Source: Bacillus sp. SD088 (lineage in GTDB: Bacteria; Bacillota; Bacilli; Bacillales; Bacillaceae_C). From it: a DNA stretch of 64,000 nt. Positions 35,366 through 45,183 of the stretch are shown in pieces (position 1 is the first letter of the stretch; the number at the start of each line of letters is the position of its first letter). The DNA is taken from assembly GCF_017355205.1 (NCBI RefSeq), contig NZ_JADIJK010000008.1, positions 62,001 through 126,000 of the forward strand, given 5' to 3'. A program made the position numbers and the translations under genes. The notes under the pieces were generated by a model that was given only the letters and a program-made list of their open reading frames with translations, had not been told where the DNA came from and searched no databases.

Positions 35366-35485
35366 AAAACGTCCCAGAAATTACTTATGTTTCTGGGACG
35401 TTTTATTTTATTTTTTGCCATCAGGCCTAAATAAAAATTTCGCCTCTTGCTAGTGGGTGGCCAGCTTCTTGTCCAAATGTCAAAG
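35366..35485 (-). pseudogene. Unidentified gene tail plus terminator, relic copy 1
   Basis: Perfect 15-bp hairpin (AAAACGTCCCAGAAA 35366-35380; complement 35390-35404) preceded on the minus strand by a short coding-like tail reading FDIWTRSWPPTSKR. The same tail-plus-hairpin arrangement occurs at 37115 and 49121. Homology to those copies stops near 35485, where the region leading to the SIR2-like gene begins. Confidence 0.5.
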
Positions 35486-35576
35486 ATAGAAGGATATTGC
35501 AGGAAATCAAAATTTAGTGTCCCCTCCATATTTTTGGTAATTTGTATAGTACAGGAAGTGTGTTTTTCATTTTATC

Positions 35577-37081
35577 TTATATTGATATGAGTTCATTTAG
35601 TAAACTTTCAAACCAAATTTGGCCATTCACCAGACGCTCATCATCCACTAGAAACACTTGAATATTTGATGAAGAGCTCAATCTTAACCTCTGTTGGTAA
35701 TACCTTGAAAGTTGTGCTTCAGTTTGATTATCATTTTTATAATGGAAAATAAATAATCGCTTATCTTCTATTTCGACTAGACTTCTAAACATTCCGTTGA
35801 TATGACCATCATCTCCATTAAAACCATAGCCAATAACACAAACAGCATCTGAATTTACATAGTGGTCATAAAGATCAACATACTTCCTTGACATAGCAAC
35901 AGATGTTAATGGTTTAACTCCGCTTTGAGTAAACATAAAAGGAACTAGGATTCTATCCTTTCTATCTTCCTCACTAGGTTCAGTAAGAATAGTGTTTTTA
36001 TATGGATCATAATATTCATTGACGCTACCGTTTAAATGATATACCGGTACGTCATAATGAGCTGTTTCAGAAATGACTTGCTGAACAAAATTGTTATAAT
36101 TTGTTGTGCCTATTGATTTTAATTCAAAGTGTTCTTTTAAAGTCAATAGATCGTGATAATAGCCTGGCCCATCGGAAATCTTTTCATCATCCACTGATAG
36201 ATGGTTTGTTATGTATCTTTGGACGGTATGGAGAAATATCGAGATCCGGCTAAATTTTGCCCAATGTGCTTTAGGGTTATATAAATAGCGGAAATGACTA
36301 TCAATGAGTGCTTGGTAATCCATCGCCTGACAATAAATTTCTTCCAAAATTGTACGTCCTAATTCCCTGAAAATTGTTAGACCTTCTGTATTTTCATCCA
36401 GTTTAATAGGAAATTCTTCAATGACAATTCCATACCAGTTTGTCCTACGCCTTGATAATTCATTGAAAATATACCTGATAAATCATCAAATACGCTTATT
36501 TCATCTGGCGCAGCTGTAAATAACTCTTCATTTAATTGGGAGACTAAGCTTTGTCCGATCGCTCCAACAAGCAGTTCAAGATAAGCTCTGACAATACGCT
36601 TAAGATAACGGTCAGTAGGGTGCTTCTCTAATAAGCGCAAGAAGGCTGAAAAATAATCGGATTCAAACAAAGGTACACGAGTTGCTAGCTTTTCATTTAA
36701 TCGTATTGCTTGATTATAGCGCATATCCCCGATTTGCTCATCGGTTTCTAAAGCGAACTTTTTTCTCACAACATCTTCATTTACTTGCCATTTATTTAGT
36801 AAGTTTGAGACATTATTATCAAATTTATCAAGGTAGTCTAGGATATTACTTCTCCTGTTTTCCAAACTAGAAGCAATTAATCCTTCGAATTCACCCTTAC
36901 CAAAAACATTTAGCCTTTTACCGGCATAATTATCGGGGAGCCATTTTGAATAGGGGCATTCTTTCCGAGCTGCTTGGACTGCACTTACAGTCTTTATTGA
37001 AATAGCAGTGGGTGTATTCGGCACTCAGAAAATATCGTTTATGGCAGTATGTTTTTTATATTTAGCCTCTTTTCTATTCAT
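35577..37081 (-). pseudogene. SIR2-like domain protein, broken
   Basis: A gene of about 500 codons. ATG 37081 (AGGA upstream) gives MNRKEAKYKKHTAINDIF, then an in-frame TGA at 37025-37027, then a long frame to about 36435. A one-base shift there leads into WYGIVIEEFPIKLDENTE and the C-terminal frame to 35577. That half contains IGTTNYNNFVQQV, VPVYHLNGSVNEYY and VCVIGYGFNGDDGHINGMF, typical of SIR2-like proteins, a fold found in several anti-phage systems. The N-terminal half is not recognised and I see no clear glycine-rich NAD motif. Two lesions; probably inactive unless the assembly is wrong. Confidence 0.6.
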
Positions 37082-37114
37082 AAAATATCCTGCCACTTTT
37101 GTTTGCTAAATATA

Positions 37115-37406
37115 GAATGTCACCGAAAACATCCATGTTTCTGTGACATTCTCAATTCAATCATCATCAGGTCGAAATATCAAAAATTACACTTTTTGCT
37201 TTGTGGATGGCTGGATTGTCGTCCAAATGTCCAAACTAGTTTCATGTATCTCTTCCACTAGATTTGCCAGGGGGTATGCTACGGCTATATTTAAGATGGG
37301 ATGTTGCCCGCCAACCTTTTAATGCTATTTTCTTCCTAATAATAATCGCAAACGCCTCATAATAATCCTCATACTGCGTGTACAAGATTTGAACGCGTAA
37401 GTCCTT
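37115..37406 (-). pseudogene. Unidentified gene tail plus terminator, relic copy 2
   Basis: On the minus strand a coding-like stretch reads LRVQILYTQYEDYYEAFAII and RKKIALKGWRATS, shifts, then ANLVEEIHETSLDIWTTIQP and a stop, followed by hairpin 37115-37151 (GAATGTCAC/GTGACATTC). It matches relic copy 3 at 49121-49395 over its whole length. The family is not recognised. It lies directly upstream of the SIR2-like gene. Confidence 0.5.
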
Positions 37407-37478
37407 ATATGTCATTGAAGTCTATATAACATTTTTATTAAATACTAAATAGCGTAGATGCGGAATAAAATCCACTGG

Positions 37479-38363
37479 TTAATTACGATATTGTTTACGA
37501 TATATTTTTGGGGTTACTCCGGTGATCTTTTTAAATTGCTTACTGAAATAAGCAGGATCATTAAAGCCAACTTCATAAGCAATCTCTTGAATAGGTGAAC
37601 TAGTGCTTTTTAACAATGATTTTGCTTCTTCCATCCGCAAATGTGTGTGAAGTTGGGAAGGCGTTATAGAATATGCATCTTTAATCAATTCAATAATGTA
37701 TGCTTTATGATAAGAAAACTCCTGTGATAACTCTGTAAGCGAAAATGGTTGCTTGGTATGAGCAGCGATATATACATAAATTTGTGATGCTAAATTTTTT
37801 TTGGTGTATTGATAATTTTTATGCTGCAAAGTAGATAGGATGTTCAAAAAAAGCTGCTGAGCTTCTAATTCATCAATATTAGCAGGGAAAAATTGCTTTT
37901 TCCGGAATTTGTGATTAATTTCTACTTCGACCAAGCTATCCATAATTTGTAACAATTGATCTAAGGACTTTTCATCTAAGTGACCATATTTGCTTAAGTA
38001 AATGGAGAAGTTATCTTTTTTATACCATTTTTTTTGGCTCATCATTTTTCTTTGTTGTAACTTTGTGGTACTTTCATACTGAAATTTGCCCATGGTTGAG
38101 AAATGTAGCCAGTTAAAATGTGTCTCTTCCATGCAAGGACGATAGCCTTTGTGTAATTTACCTGATGAAAGTATGAGATAGTCACCTCTCTTTAAAGTAT
38201 ATTGATATCCATCCTCTTCTATAAAAAGTGTTCCTTGTTTCATAACAATTAGATCAAAGATTTCGTTCAACACACGTCTTTCATGAATATCTCCTGAACG
38301 AAAAATTGAGATTCCTGAAGCTACTAAATGTGGTAAGGGTGGAGAAATTAACTTAATATACAT
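37479..38363 (-). CDS. AraC family transcriptional regulator
   Basis: Regulator of 294 residues: N-terminal cupin (FDLIVMKQGTLFIEEDGYQY, GDYLILSSGKLHKGYRP) binding an effector and two C-terminal helix-turn-helix motifs (YHKAYIIELIKDAYSITP; VGFNDPAYFSKQFKKITGVT). The ATG at 38363 has AGGAAGG 9 nt upstream; the longer frame to 38441 has no site. Divergent from the symporter-GH127 operon, which it probably activates in response to a sugar. Confidence 0.92.
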   Translation of the reverse strand: MYIKLISPPLPHLVASGISIFRSGDIHERRVLNEIFDLIVMKQGTLFIEEDGYQYTLKRGDYLILSSGKLHKGYRPCMEETHFNWLHFSTMGKFQYESTTKLQQRKMMSQKKWYKKDNFSIYLSKYGHLDEKSLDQLLQIMDSLVEVEINHKFRKKQFFPANIDELEAQQLFLNILSTLQHKNYQYTKKNLASQIYVYIAAHTKQPFSLTELSQEFSYHKAYIIELIKDAYSITPSQLHTHLRMEEAKSLLKSTSSPIQEIAYEVGFNDPAYFSKQFKKITGVTPKIYRKQYRN

Positions 38364-38406
38364 GAAATATAACCTTCCTAATATTGTTATGGTATTGTTC
38401 ATCGAA

Positions 38407-38418
38407 AAGCGTTTACAT
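38407..38418 (-). promoter_or_regulatory. cre-like core upstream of the AraC gene
   Basis: On the minus strand ATGTAAACGCTT, identical to the core at 28617-28628. Partial CcpA-site match (two mismatches in the full consensus). Confidence 0.3.
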
Positions 38419-38584
38419 ATCAACATTATTAGAAGAAACAATTAAAAATAAATTGATATATCTTAATAAAATACAAGAATAGATATGAATATAATACAAT
38501 TTTATCATAATATAGATCCTGTTTGTTATATTAATGTATGCGCTACAATCAAATCATAACCTAAATATGAGAGGGTGAGCGTAT

Positions 38585-39853
38585 ATGAGAAAGATCTTAA
38601 GTAATTATCGTTTTTCAATCATATTATTACTTGGGGTAGTTTTAGGAGCCATAGCGGGTTTTGCAATGGGACCAAAAGCGGAAAGTTTAAGACCAATTGC
38701 TGATGTATTTTTAAATTTGGTATTTTGTTTAATAGTACCCATTGTTTTCGTTTCAATTGCTAGTTCTATCGCTAATATGGAAAATGTGGGGAAATTAAGA
38801 AAAATACTCTTGATATTTTTAGTGGTGGTGATCGCCTCTGGAGTTATCACTTCAATATTAGCCTTAGCTACAACGTCGATTTTTTCACCTACTAACGGAG
38901 AAACTATAACCATCGGGAATAACAATGAAGAGATCGAGTCAAGTTTAAATATTGTAAATATGTTAACAGTTTCTGATTTCTCTATGCTTTTATCCAAAGA
39001 TAATATGTTACCCCTAATTATCTTCTCTATCATGTTTGGAATAGGAGTGAGCCTTTTAGGTAATAAAGCCACTCAGGTAAAAGTACTTCTTAATAATGTT
39101 ACAGAGGTTCTTATGAAAATGGTAGAGATGGTTATGAAATTAGCGCCGCTCGGAATTGCTTGTTATTTCGCTTCTATGATTGGTCAAATGGGTGGTCAGG
39201 TTGTTTCTTCAATCGCAAGAATTTCATTGATTTATGTAGTGTTTTGTATTCTATTTTTCGTATTGACTTCCACTTTGTATACTTATTGGGGTGGTGGATT
39301 TGAAGGTGTAAAAGCTTATTGGCGCAACATAACACTCCCAATGACTACAGCAATGGGAACTTGTAGTTCTACAGCATGTATCCCTGTTAATCTATTAGCT
39401 AGCGAAAAAATGGGAATACCGAAATATATATGTGATATCGTTATACCTTTAGGAGGAAATACTCATAAAAATGGCGTGGTTAGCGTACAAATCATGAAAA
39501 TCGCATTCTTATTTGCTGTTTTTGAACGCTCATTTGGTATGAAAGAAATGCTTGTTGCAATCTTTGTGGCCGTGATTAGCGGAATTATCGTTGGAACGAT
39601 CCCTAGTGGTGGCTTTATTGGGGAAATGTTTATTTGTACAGCCTTGGGCTTTCCTACTGAAGCCATACCCATCATAGTGATCATGGGAACATTAACTGAT
39701 CCGTTCTGTACAATGGTTAACGTTACTTCTGATCCAGCAATATCTATGGTGATTACCCGTTTGGTAGAAGGTAAGAATTGGTTAAAGGAAAAACTAGCGA
39801 AAAAAGTTACATTAACTAATCCTGGAGAGGAGCAAATACCATATGAATATTAA
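38585..39853 (+). CDS. Dicarboxylate/amino acid:cation symporter (DAACS family)
   Basis: Membrane transporter of 422 residues related to GltP/DctA/SstT. The HP1-like hairpin TAMGTCSSTACIPVNLL, the unwound helix GGNTHKNGVV and the NVTSDPAISM segment (in place of the usual NMxR...D motif) show the fold. It imports an acidic or small organic substrate with Na+ or H+. GAGAGGGTGAG precedes ATG. It overlaps the GH127 gene by 11 nt, an unusual partner: a secondary carrier rather than an ABC or PTS feeds this glycosidase operon. Confidence 0.88.
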   Translation: MRKILSNYRFSIILLLGVVLGAIAGFAMGPKAESLRPIADVFLNLVFCLIVPIVFVSIASSIANMENVGKLRKILLIFLVVVIASGVITSILALATTSIFSPTNGETITIGNNNEEIESSLNIVNMLTVSDFSMLLSKDNMLPLIIFSIMFGIGVSLLGNKATQVKVLLNNVTEVLMKMVEMVMKLAPLGIACYFASMIGQMGGQVVSSIARISLIYVVFCILFFVLTSTLYTYWGGGFEGVKAYWRNITLPMTTAMGTCSSTACIPVNLLASEKMGIPKYICDIVIPLGGNTHKNGVVSVQIMKIAFLFAVFERSFGMKEMLVAIFVAVISGIIVGTIPSGGFIGEMFICTALGFPTEAIPIIVIMGTLTDPFCTMVNVTSDPAISMVITRLVEGKNWLKEKLAKKVTLTNPGEEQIPYEY

Positions 39854-42074
39854 CACGAATACCAAACTAAAAGATGAAGCAATTGCCAAACAAGATGTTG
39901 CTGATATTTATTTGGGAAACTTGGGTACGGTTGATACAGATTTACAATTGCCAAAGGTCGGAAAACGTGAAAGTCGCTTTAATTGGAAATCCTCAGAAAT
40001 TCTTTTTATTAATCATAAAGGGGAAGTCACGCGTCCTACTTATGGTGTAGGTAATCGGGAAGTAACATTAACAGTAACAGCAGAGTACGGAGAGGTGATC
40101 ATCTATCGTGATTTTGTAGCAACAGTTTTAGAGGAAGTCCCTCAAAACACTATTGTTGAGATATATGACCTAGAACTAACTAAAAAAGAAGCTATGAATC
40201 ATCTTCCTAGTGTATGTGTAGTTACACTTGATGACCAATCATATTCTACTGCCGAGGTGACATGGCTTGAGAACCTTGTGGCAGATAGAGAGACCCAAGT
40301 TATTTTTGGCCAAGTAGCCGGTTCCAAACAATTGGTAAAATTAACAATTAAACCGGATATGCCAATAAAGAGTGAGACACCAGAAAAGCTCGTTACAAAA
40401 CCTGTAAATTTACTAGGGGATTCTATTTACAGGAATTCTGCCGAAAGAATGCTAGAGCATCTGAGAAAAGTTTGCGTAGATCAATTACTTTATAGTTTTC
40501 GTGAGGCAGCGGGACTTTCGACAGAAAATGCTGAGCCTATGACAGGCTGGGATTCACCTGAAGGTAATTTACGTGGACATACAACAGGCCATTACCTTTC
40601 CGCATTGTCTTTGGCCTTCTATGGAACTTCGGATTTATTTTTTCAAAAAAAAGTGGATTATTTGGTATCTGAATTGGCAAAATGTCAAAAAGCAATGGAA
40701 AAGCAAGGGATGCATTCAGGGTATTTAGGTGCTTATGATGAAGAACAGTTTGATCTATTAGAGCGTTATACTACTTATCCAACCATTTGGGCCCCTTATT
40801 ATACATTAGATAAGATTTTAACAGGATTATTGGATAGTTACGAGTTTGCAAGGAATCAGCAAGGGCTGTCGGTAGCAATGAATATAGGAAACTGGGTCTA
40901 TAAACGTTTGCACGCTCTTAGTCGCCAACAACTCAATAAAATGTGGTCAATCTACATTGCAGGTGAATTTGGTGGAATGATCTCTGCGATGATGCGGTTA
41001 TATCGTTTCACTAAAGAAGAACAGTATTTGGCTACGGCTTTTCTATTTGAAAATGATAAACTATTTATCCCAATGGCAGCCGATATGGATACACTTAACG
41101 GCGTTCATGCGAATCAGCATATACCGCAAATTATAGGAGCGTTAGATATTTATGAAGAAACCGGAGAGGAAAAATATTTAGCGATTGCAGAGAACTTTTG
41201 GCAAATGGTCGTCCATCAACATGCATACTCCATTGGCGGTGTAGGTGAAACTGAAATGTTTAAGCAAGCTAATCACATAGCAAAGTATTTAACTACAAAA
41301 AACGCTGAAAGTTGTGCTAGTTACAATATGTTAAAATTGACAAAGAAGCTATTTGACTTAAACCAAAAAGCTTATTATTTTGACTATTACGAGAATACTT
41401 TGCACAACCATTTATTAGCAGCTGCGAGTCACTCCTGCGATGGTGGGACGACTTATTTTATGCCGCTTTCTCCTGGAGGTAAGAAAAAATTCGATACCAA
41501 AGAAAATACTTGCTGTCATGGTACAGGATTAGAGACTATGCTTCGGTTTCAAAAAGACATATATGCCTTTAAGGATACAACTGTTTATATAAATCTTTTC
41601 TATCCGAGTCAGGTTCATTGGCAGGAAAAAAATGTGATACTCAAACAAAAATTGCATGATGATTGTCTTTCATTGCAAATTTATGGTAGTGAAACTTTTA
41701 CTTTAATGATTCGTGTTCCTACCTGGGCCAACATTCAAAAGGTTATGATAGATGGTAATCTGATTTCTTATCAAATCAACGATGGTTTTATCCAGTTAGA
41801 AAAAAACTGGCAAGATAGTCAAATTAGTATTTTTCTTACACCTATTACTAGAATTCATCGAACCAACGATAACAAAAATATTTTTTCAATTACTTACGGT
41901 CAAGATCTACTAGTATATTGTTGTGAAGAAGTTGATTTTCAACTTGTCACTTCAGAAGAAATATCTCAAAAGATTCAAGTTATTAATAACAGATATTTTT
42001 TAGGTAATAGAGAATTGCGCCCATTGAATCAAATCAACGATGAACATTATCATGCCTATTTCATGGAAGTATAG
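39843..42074 (+). CDS. GH127-family glycosidase (beta-L-arabinofuranosidase-like) with Ig-like insert
   Basis: Cytosolic enzyme of 743 residues without signal peptide. An Ig-like segment (about residues 95-180, ATV-type strands) precedes the alpha/alpha barrel (SFREAAGLSTENAEPMTGWD, GHTTGHYLSALSLAFYG). The zinc-cysteine centre of GH127 is visible: Glu489 and Cys491 in AESCASYNM, and Cys557-Cys558 in NTCCHGTGLE, one acting as nucleophile. A beta-sandwich domain ends the protein. ATG 39843 lies within the symporter gene end, GGAGAGGAG upstream. It likely cleaves an imported L-arabinofuranoside-like compound; specificity within DUF1680 varies. Confidence 0.9.
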   Translation: MNINTNTKLKDEAIAKQDVADIYLGNLGTVDTDLQLPKVGKRESRFNWKSSEILFINHKGEVTRPTYGVGNREVTLTVTAEYGEVIIYRDFVATVLEEVPQNTIVEIYDLELTKKEAMNHLPSVCVVTLDDQSYSTAEVTWLENLVADRETQVIFGQVAGSKQLVKLTIKPDMPIKSETPEKLVTKPVNLLGDSIYRNSAERMLEHLRKVCVDQLLYSFREAAGLSTENAEPMTGWDSPEGNLRGHTTGHYLSALSLAFYGTSDLFFQKKVDYLVSELAKCQKAMEKQGMHSGYLGAYDEEQFDLLERYTTYPTIWAPYYTLDKILTGLLDSYEFARNQQGLSVAMNIGNWVYKRLHALSRQQLNKMWSIYIAGEFGGMISAMMRLYRFTKEEQYLATAFLFENDKLFIPMAADMDTLNGVHANQHIPQIIGALDIYEETGEEKYLAIAENFWQMVVHQHAYSIGGVGETEMFKQANHIAKYLTTKNAESCASYNMLKLTKKLFDLNQKAYYFDYYENTLHNHLLAAASHSCDGGTTYFMPLSPGGKKKFDTKENTCCHGTGLETMLRFQKDIYAFKDTTVYINLFYPSQVHWQEKNVILKQKLHDDCLSLQIYGSETFTLMIRVPTWANIQKVMIDGNLISYQINDGFIQLEKNWQDSQISIFLTPITRIHRTNDNKNIFSITYGQDLLVYCCEEVDFQLVTSEEISQKIQVINNRYFLGNRELRPLNQINDEHYHAYFMEV

Positions 42075-42146
42075 AAACTAGGGGAACGTAAGCGTGTACA
42101 GGCTCCTTGAATTGGGGAACTACTGAAAAGATATTCAAAATAAGAC

Positions 42147-42202
42147 AAACGCTGTAATTTGCTTAATTTGCTTAATTTGAGCAAACCTACAGCGTTTTTT
42201 TT
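42147..42202 (+). terminator. Rho-independent terminator after GH127
   Basis: AAACGCTGTA (42147-42156) pairs with TACAGCGTTT (42188-42197), then TTTTTTC. An inner pair (GCTTAATTTG...GAGC) may extend it. Confidence 0.85.
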
Positions 42203-42368
42203 CAGGACATATATGTTTATAGTTTACTTATGTGCCGACCGCTGTTCCCTAAATCATCCATTAATAACACATTAGGATGGATGCAAAGTGCAAGCGCCTA
42301 GTTTATGGGGGAACGGCAAAAAAGTGAGAATGAGTGTCGCCCTATCCCGTATTCTTTGAGCTTCTGTT

Positions 42369-42540
42369 TTACCAATTGTCGGAAATAACGCTACGTGTGA
42401 AATCTACGGTTGTTTTAAAATCCTCTTCGTACTTAATGCGTAAGCCCGAACTATTAAAATAGGCGTACCTTTTCGGTATGATGACGAATAACCGTCTACC
42501 TATTGATTTTTCATCGAATAGACGGCTATAAACAGGGACT
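42369..42540 (-). pseudogene. Unidentified C-terminal relic
   Basis: On the minus strand an open stretch without a start reads GRRLFVIIPKRYAYFNSSGL and RIKYEEDFKTTVDFTRSVIS and ends DNW-stop at 42369. It has protein-like composition but no recognised family. The bases 42500-42535 can also fold as CCGTCTA...TAGACGG. Confidence 0.35.
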
Positions 42541-42639
42541 TAGGACAATAATGAAGACAAATGGACTTTGTTATATTAAGAAATATGAGCATATAAATGT
42601 TTAAAACGAATCTTGGAAGAAGCTTTGGTCAGTTTTATA

Positions 42640-42876
42640 TCAGGAGAATATATCAAGGAAATTACTTCTCAAACTTGTTAGAACATAATCAACAATTTTT
42701 GCCGGTGAATCCATATTCGGAAAAATAATGTAGGCTACAGCTAGAGACCAACCTGTTAGTGTTAAGGATGAAAACACTAATTTCTCTTTAATTTCCGTTG
42801 ACTGTATTTTGGGCCATTGATAAATGAACATCAACACTACGACCGCCGTTACGCAGAAAATATAGACCCCTTTCAT
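42640..42876 (-). CDS. Small two-helix membrane protein of the germination operon
   Basis: 78 residues with two transmembrane helices (VYIFCVTAVVVLMFIYQWP; SSLTLTGWSLAVAYIIFP). ATG 42876 has GAGGTG 6 nt upstream. It follows the Ger(x)C gene by 15 bp on the same strand, so it is the last gene of the operon. Small membrane proteins are sometimes found with gerA-type operons; this one is not recognised beyond that. Confidence 0.75.
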   Translation of the reverse strand: MKGVYIFCVTAVVVLMFIYQWPKIQSTEIKEKLVFSSLTLTGWSLAVAYIIFPNMDSPAKIVDYVLTSLRSNFLDIFS

Positions 42877-42891
42877 GTTGTTCACCTCTTT

Positions 42892-44049
42892 TTACCAAGG
42901 TACATTTCCTTGCCCTGTTCTAAGAATTTTTGCCTCAATATCAAAAGTTACTTCTACAGAAGGAAACCTTTCCTCCCAATCCTTTTTTATATCCTTCCAT
43001 TTTTCAGGGTGCTTCCGTCGGAATTCTTCAGCAAATTCGATAATGTCTGCTTTCATCTCTTTCTGCACTATTTCTAGAGTATCTGTTAGACGTGTTTCAA
43101 TCTTTTTCGCTAACTCCTTTTCCAGTACTCTTTGTTTTTCGATTTCATTTAAATCCCAATTCGTTTTATTCTGTATCACATCATCCATCGTTTCAATTTG
43201 AATGGTCATTTTCAATTCATTGCCGTCTATCTCAGGTATCAACTTTGTTGTTCCCTTAATTAAATTCATAGAAATAAGACCGTCTGCATCTTCAGGTTGT
43301 ACCGTGACAGTAGACTCTGTTATCTCATTTCTAAACCAGAGCACTCCTCTAGTTAACCGATCATCAATTGAACCGACCATTTTACCTTTTTTTAAGATAG
43401 CTGATTGATTCATATACGCAGTCGTTTCTAAGGGCTGTTCCCCCTCTTCAGGCGGTAATTTATCAACCATAGGAAGAATGACAGCGTCCGATTCTCCCTT
43501 CAACATTTCCATTAAATCAAATAATGTTACCTTCATTAACACTTCTGATTTAGCTAATTCTATTAGTACCTCAGAAGAACTTCTTTCTAATGGCGGAAGC
43601 AAAGCCATAATATCTTTCGCGCTCCCCTCGCTAATAAATACGTAACTTCTCAAGCGCGGCTCAGGATGACGGATAAAAAAATCTAATTCTTCACGAATTC
43701 CTGTCTCGGCTAAAGCTTTATTAATCACAATCGCTTTCGTATGGCTCCATAGAATTTCCCTTGGAAGTTGTGTATCAAGATCCTCAATGGCTTTTGGTAT
43801 CGATATGCCTTTCCCTGTTTGATGAATCATTTTATTGCCCCCTGCCTGGTTACTCTCTCCACCCATTCCTTCGCCTCTATCATTGTTTGGAGAATGTATC
43901 TCAACTGTTACTTCTATTTCTCCATCTTCCGTTTGATCCAATCCCACTCCAGTTACAACCCAAAGATCATTGGTCTCCCTCCTATCCCAACAACCCGTGA
44001 GCAAAAATAAGGAGATACCGATAAGCCATATTATTTTCAACCGCTTCAC
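42892..44049 (-). CDS. gerAC: Ger(x)C family spore germination lipoprotein
   Basis: C subunit of a nutrient germinant receptor, 385 residues. Signal peptide ends at lipobox LLTGCWDRRE (Cys20). Family segments: DLWVVTGVGLDQ, ILWSHTKAIVINKALAE and the C-terminal helical DIIEFAEEFRRKHPEKWKDI. GTG start overlaps the B-subunit stop by 4 nt. The protein is anchored at the spore inner membrane. The symbol marks the family, not a one-to-one orthologue. Confidence 0.92.
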   Translation of the reverse strand: MKRLKIIWLIGISLFLLTGCWDRRETNDLWVVTGVGLDQTEDGEIEVTVEIHSPNNDRGEGMGGESNQAGGNKMIHQTGKGISIPKAIEDLDTQLPREILWSHTKAIVINKALAETGIREELDFFIRHPEPRLRSYVFISEGSAKDIMALLPPLERSSSEVLIELAKSEVLMKVTLFDLMEMLKGESDAVILPMVDKLPPEEGEQPLETTAYMNQSAILKKGKMVGSIDDRLTRGVLWFRNEITESTVTVQPEDADGLISMNLIKGTTKLIPEIDGNELKMTIQIETMDDVIQNKTNWDLNEIEKQRVLEKELAKKIETRLTDTLEIVQKEMKADIIEFAEEFRRKHPEKWKDIKKDWEERFPSVEVTFDIEAKILRTGQGNVPW

Positions 44050-45161
44050 TTTTTCTCCCTGCCTTTCTGCTTAAAAATCTTCATTTTACGTATGTAGGCT
44101 ATCAAAAGCAGGAACATGGGGAGGATCAGTCCATACACCAAAGTATCTGTTAACCCATGGGAAACCTCATGAAAATGTTCGGATGCCTCTGCGGAATTAA
44201 GAAACGCCTGCATCGCAAACACCCCAAACAGAAAACCGGTCGGCAGGACAAGAGAGCGGTAGTTGGATAGGTTAAACCACTGAGCTGTACCCAGCACTAA
44301 AGCATAGTAAAAAACACAAATTTTGATAAATGTCCCTGCAATCCAAATCGCCATAACAATTGCTTCGAGATGAGACAAAAATTCGGCTATGCTAATATAT
44401 CTCGTCGCGCTCATGAGTGGGGCAGTAAAATTTCCCGTTAAACGCCCAAAGACCAAAATAACGGTGATATTAGTAAGCACTAATGTTATCGTAACAACTA
44501 ATACCGAAATGCCTCCCCATTTCATTCCTTTTTCCCGATTTGTTAAATATGGAAGAAAAAAATAGATAATTCCAAATTGAGCAAACCATGTGTATAAAGC
44601 CAATGAACCTTTAACAGAAGGCATTATGCCATTCTCCATCACTGGTAGCATTCGCTTTATCTCTATATCTGGAAGGAGTAATACGACGATGACTAAAAAA
44701 AGCAAGAGAAAAACTGGAAAAACTATTTCAGACAGTCTTCCTATAACCTCAATTCCTCCGTGTACAGCAAACGCACACAACAGAATCATCATACCTACTA
44801 TCACATACTTTGGAGTATGGGGGAGAAATTCACTAGCCACAAATTCTCCATATTGCCAAACCATCACACTGATAGAAGTATACAGAAACAGCAATAAGAT
44901 CAATCCAAGTACCTTACCAAAAAAGGCACCAAGAATATGTTGGCTGTATTGCATAATCGTATTGTCTGGATAAAGCTTGTGCAATTTATATGCAATATAT
45001 ACACTTAGCAAGCCTAAAGGAAAAGCCCATAAAGGAGAGATCCAAATATCCTGCTGGGCAGCATCAAAGACTGTTTTGGGAATAAAAAGAATCCCTGTCG
45101 CTATAATAGCGTGATACATCATAACGCTCATCTGTAAAGCTGATATTTTTCCTTTCTCCAT
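44046..45161 (-). CDS. gerAB: Spore germination permease-like subunit (GerAB family)
   Basis: APC-superfamily membrane protein of 371 residues with about ten helices; B subunit of a GerA-type receptor and the likely germinant-binding part. MYHAIIATGILFIPK at the N-terminus is typical. Starts ATG 45161; between A and C subunit genes, overlapping the latter by 4 nt. Confidence 0.92.
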   Translation of the reverse strand: MEKGKISALQMSVMMYHAIIATGILFIPKTVFDAAQQDIWISPLWAFPLGLLSVYIAYKLHKLYPDNTIMQYSQHILGAFFGKVLGLILLLFLYTSISVMVWQYGEFVASEFLPHTPKYVIVGMMILLCAFAVHGGIEVIGRLSEIVFPVFLLLFLVIVVLLLPDIEIKRMLPVMENGIMPSVKGSLALYTWFAQFGIIYFFLPYLTNREKGMKWGGISVLVVTITLVLTNITVILVFGRLTGNFTAPLMSATRYISIAEFLSHLEAIVMAIWIAGTFIKICVFYYALVLGTAQWFNLSNYRSLVLPTGFLFGVFAMQAFLNSAEASEHFHEVSHGLTDTLVYGLILPMFLLLIAYIRKMKIFKQKGREKK

Positions 45162-45183
45162 CTTTTATTTCACCACCTCTATG

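Noticed and set aside
38605..39072. 155-codon minus-strand frame inside the symporter gene
   Set aside because: Antisense shadow of a membrane protein; composition and lack of a site argue against it.
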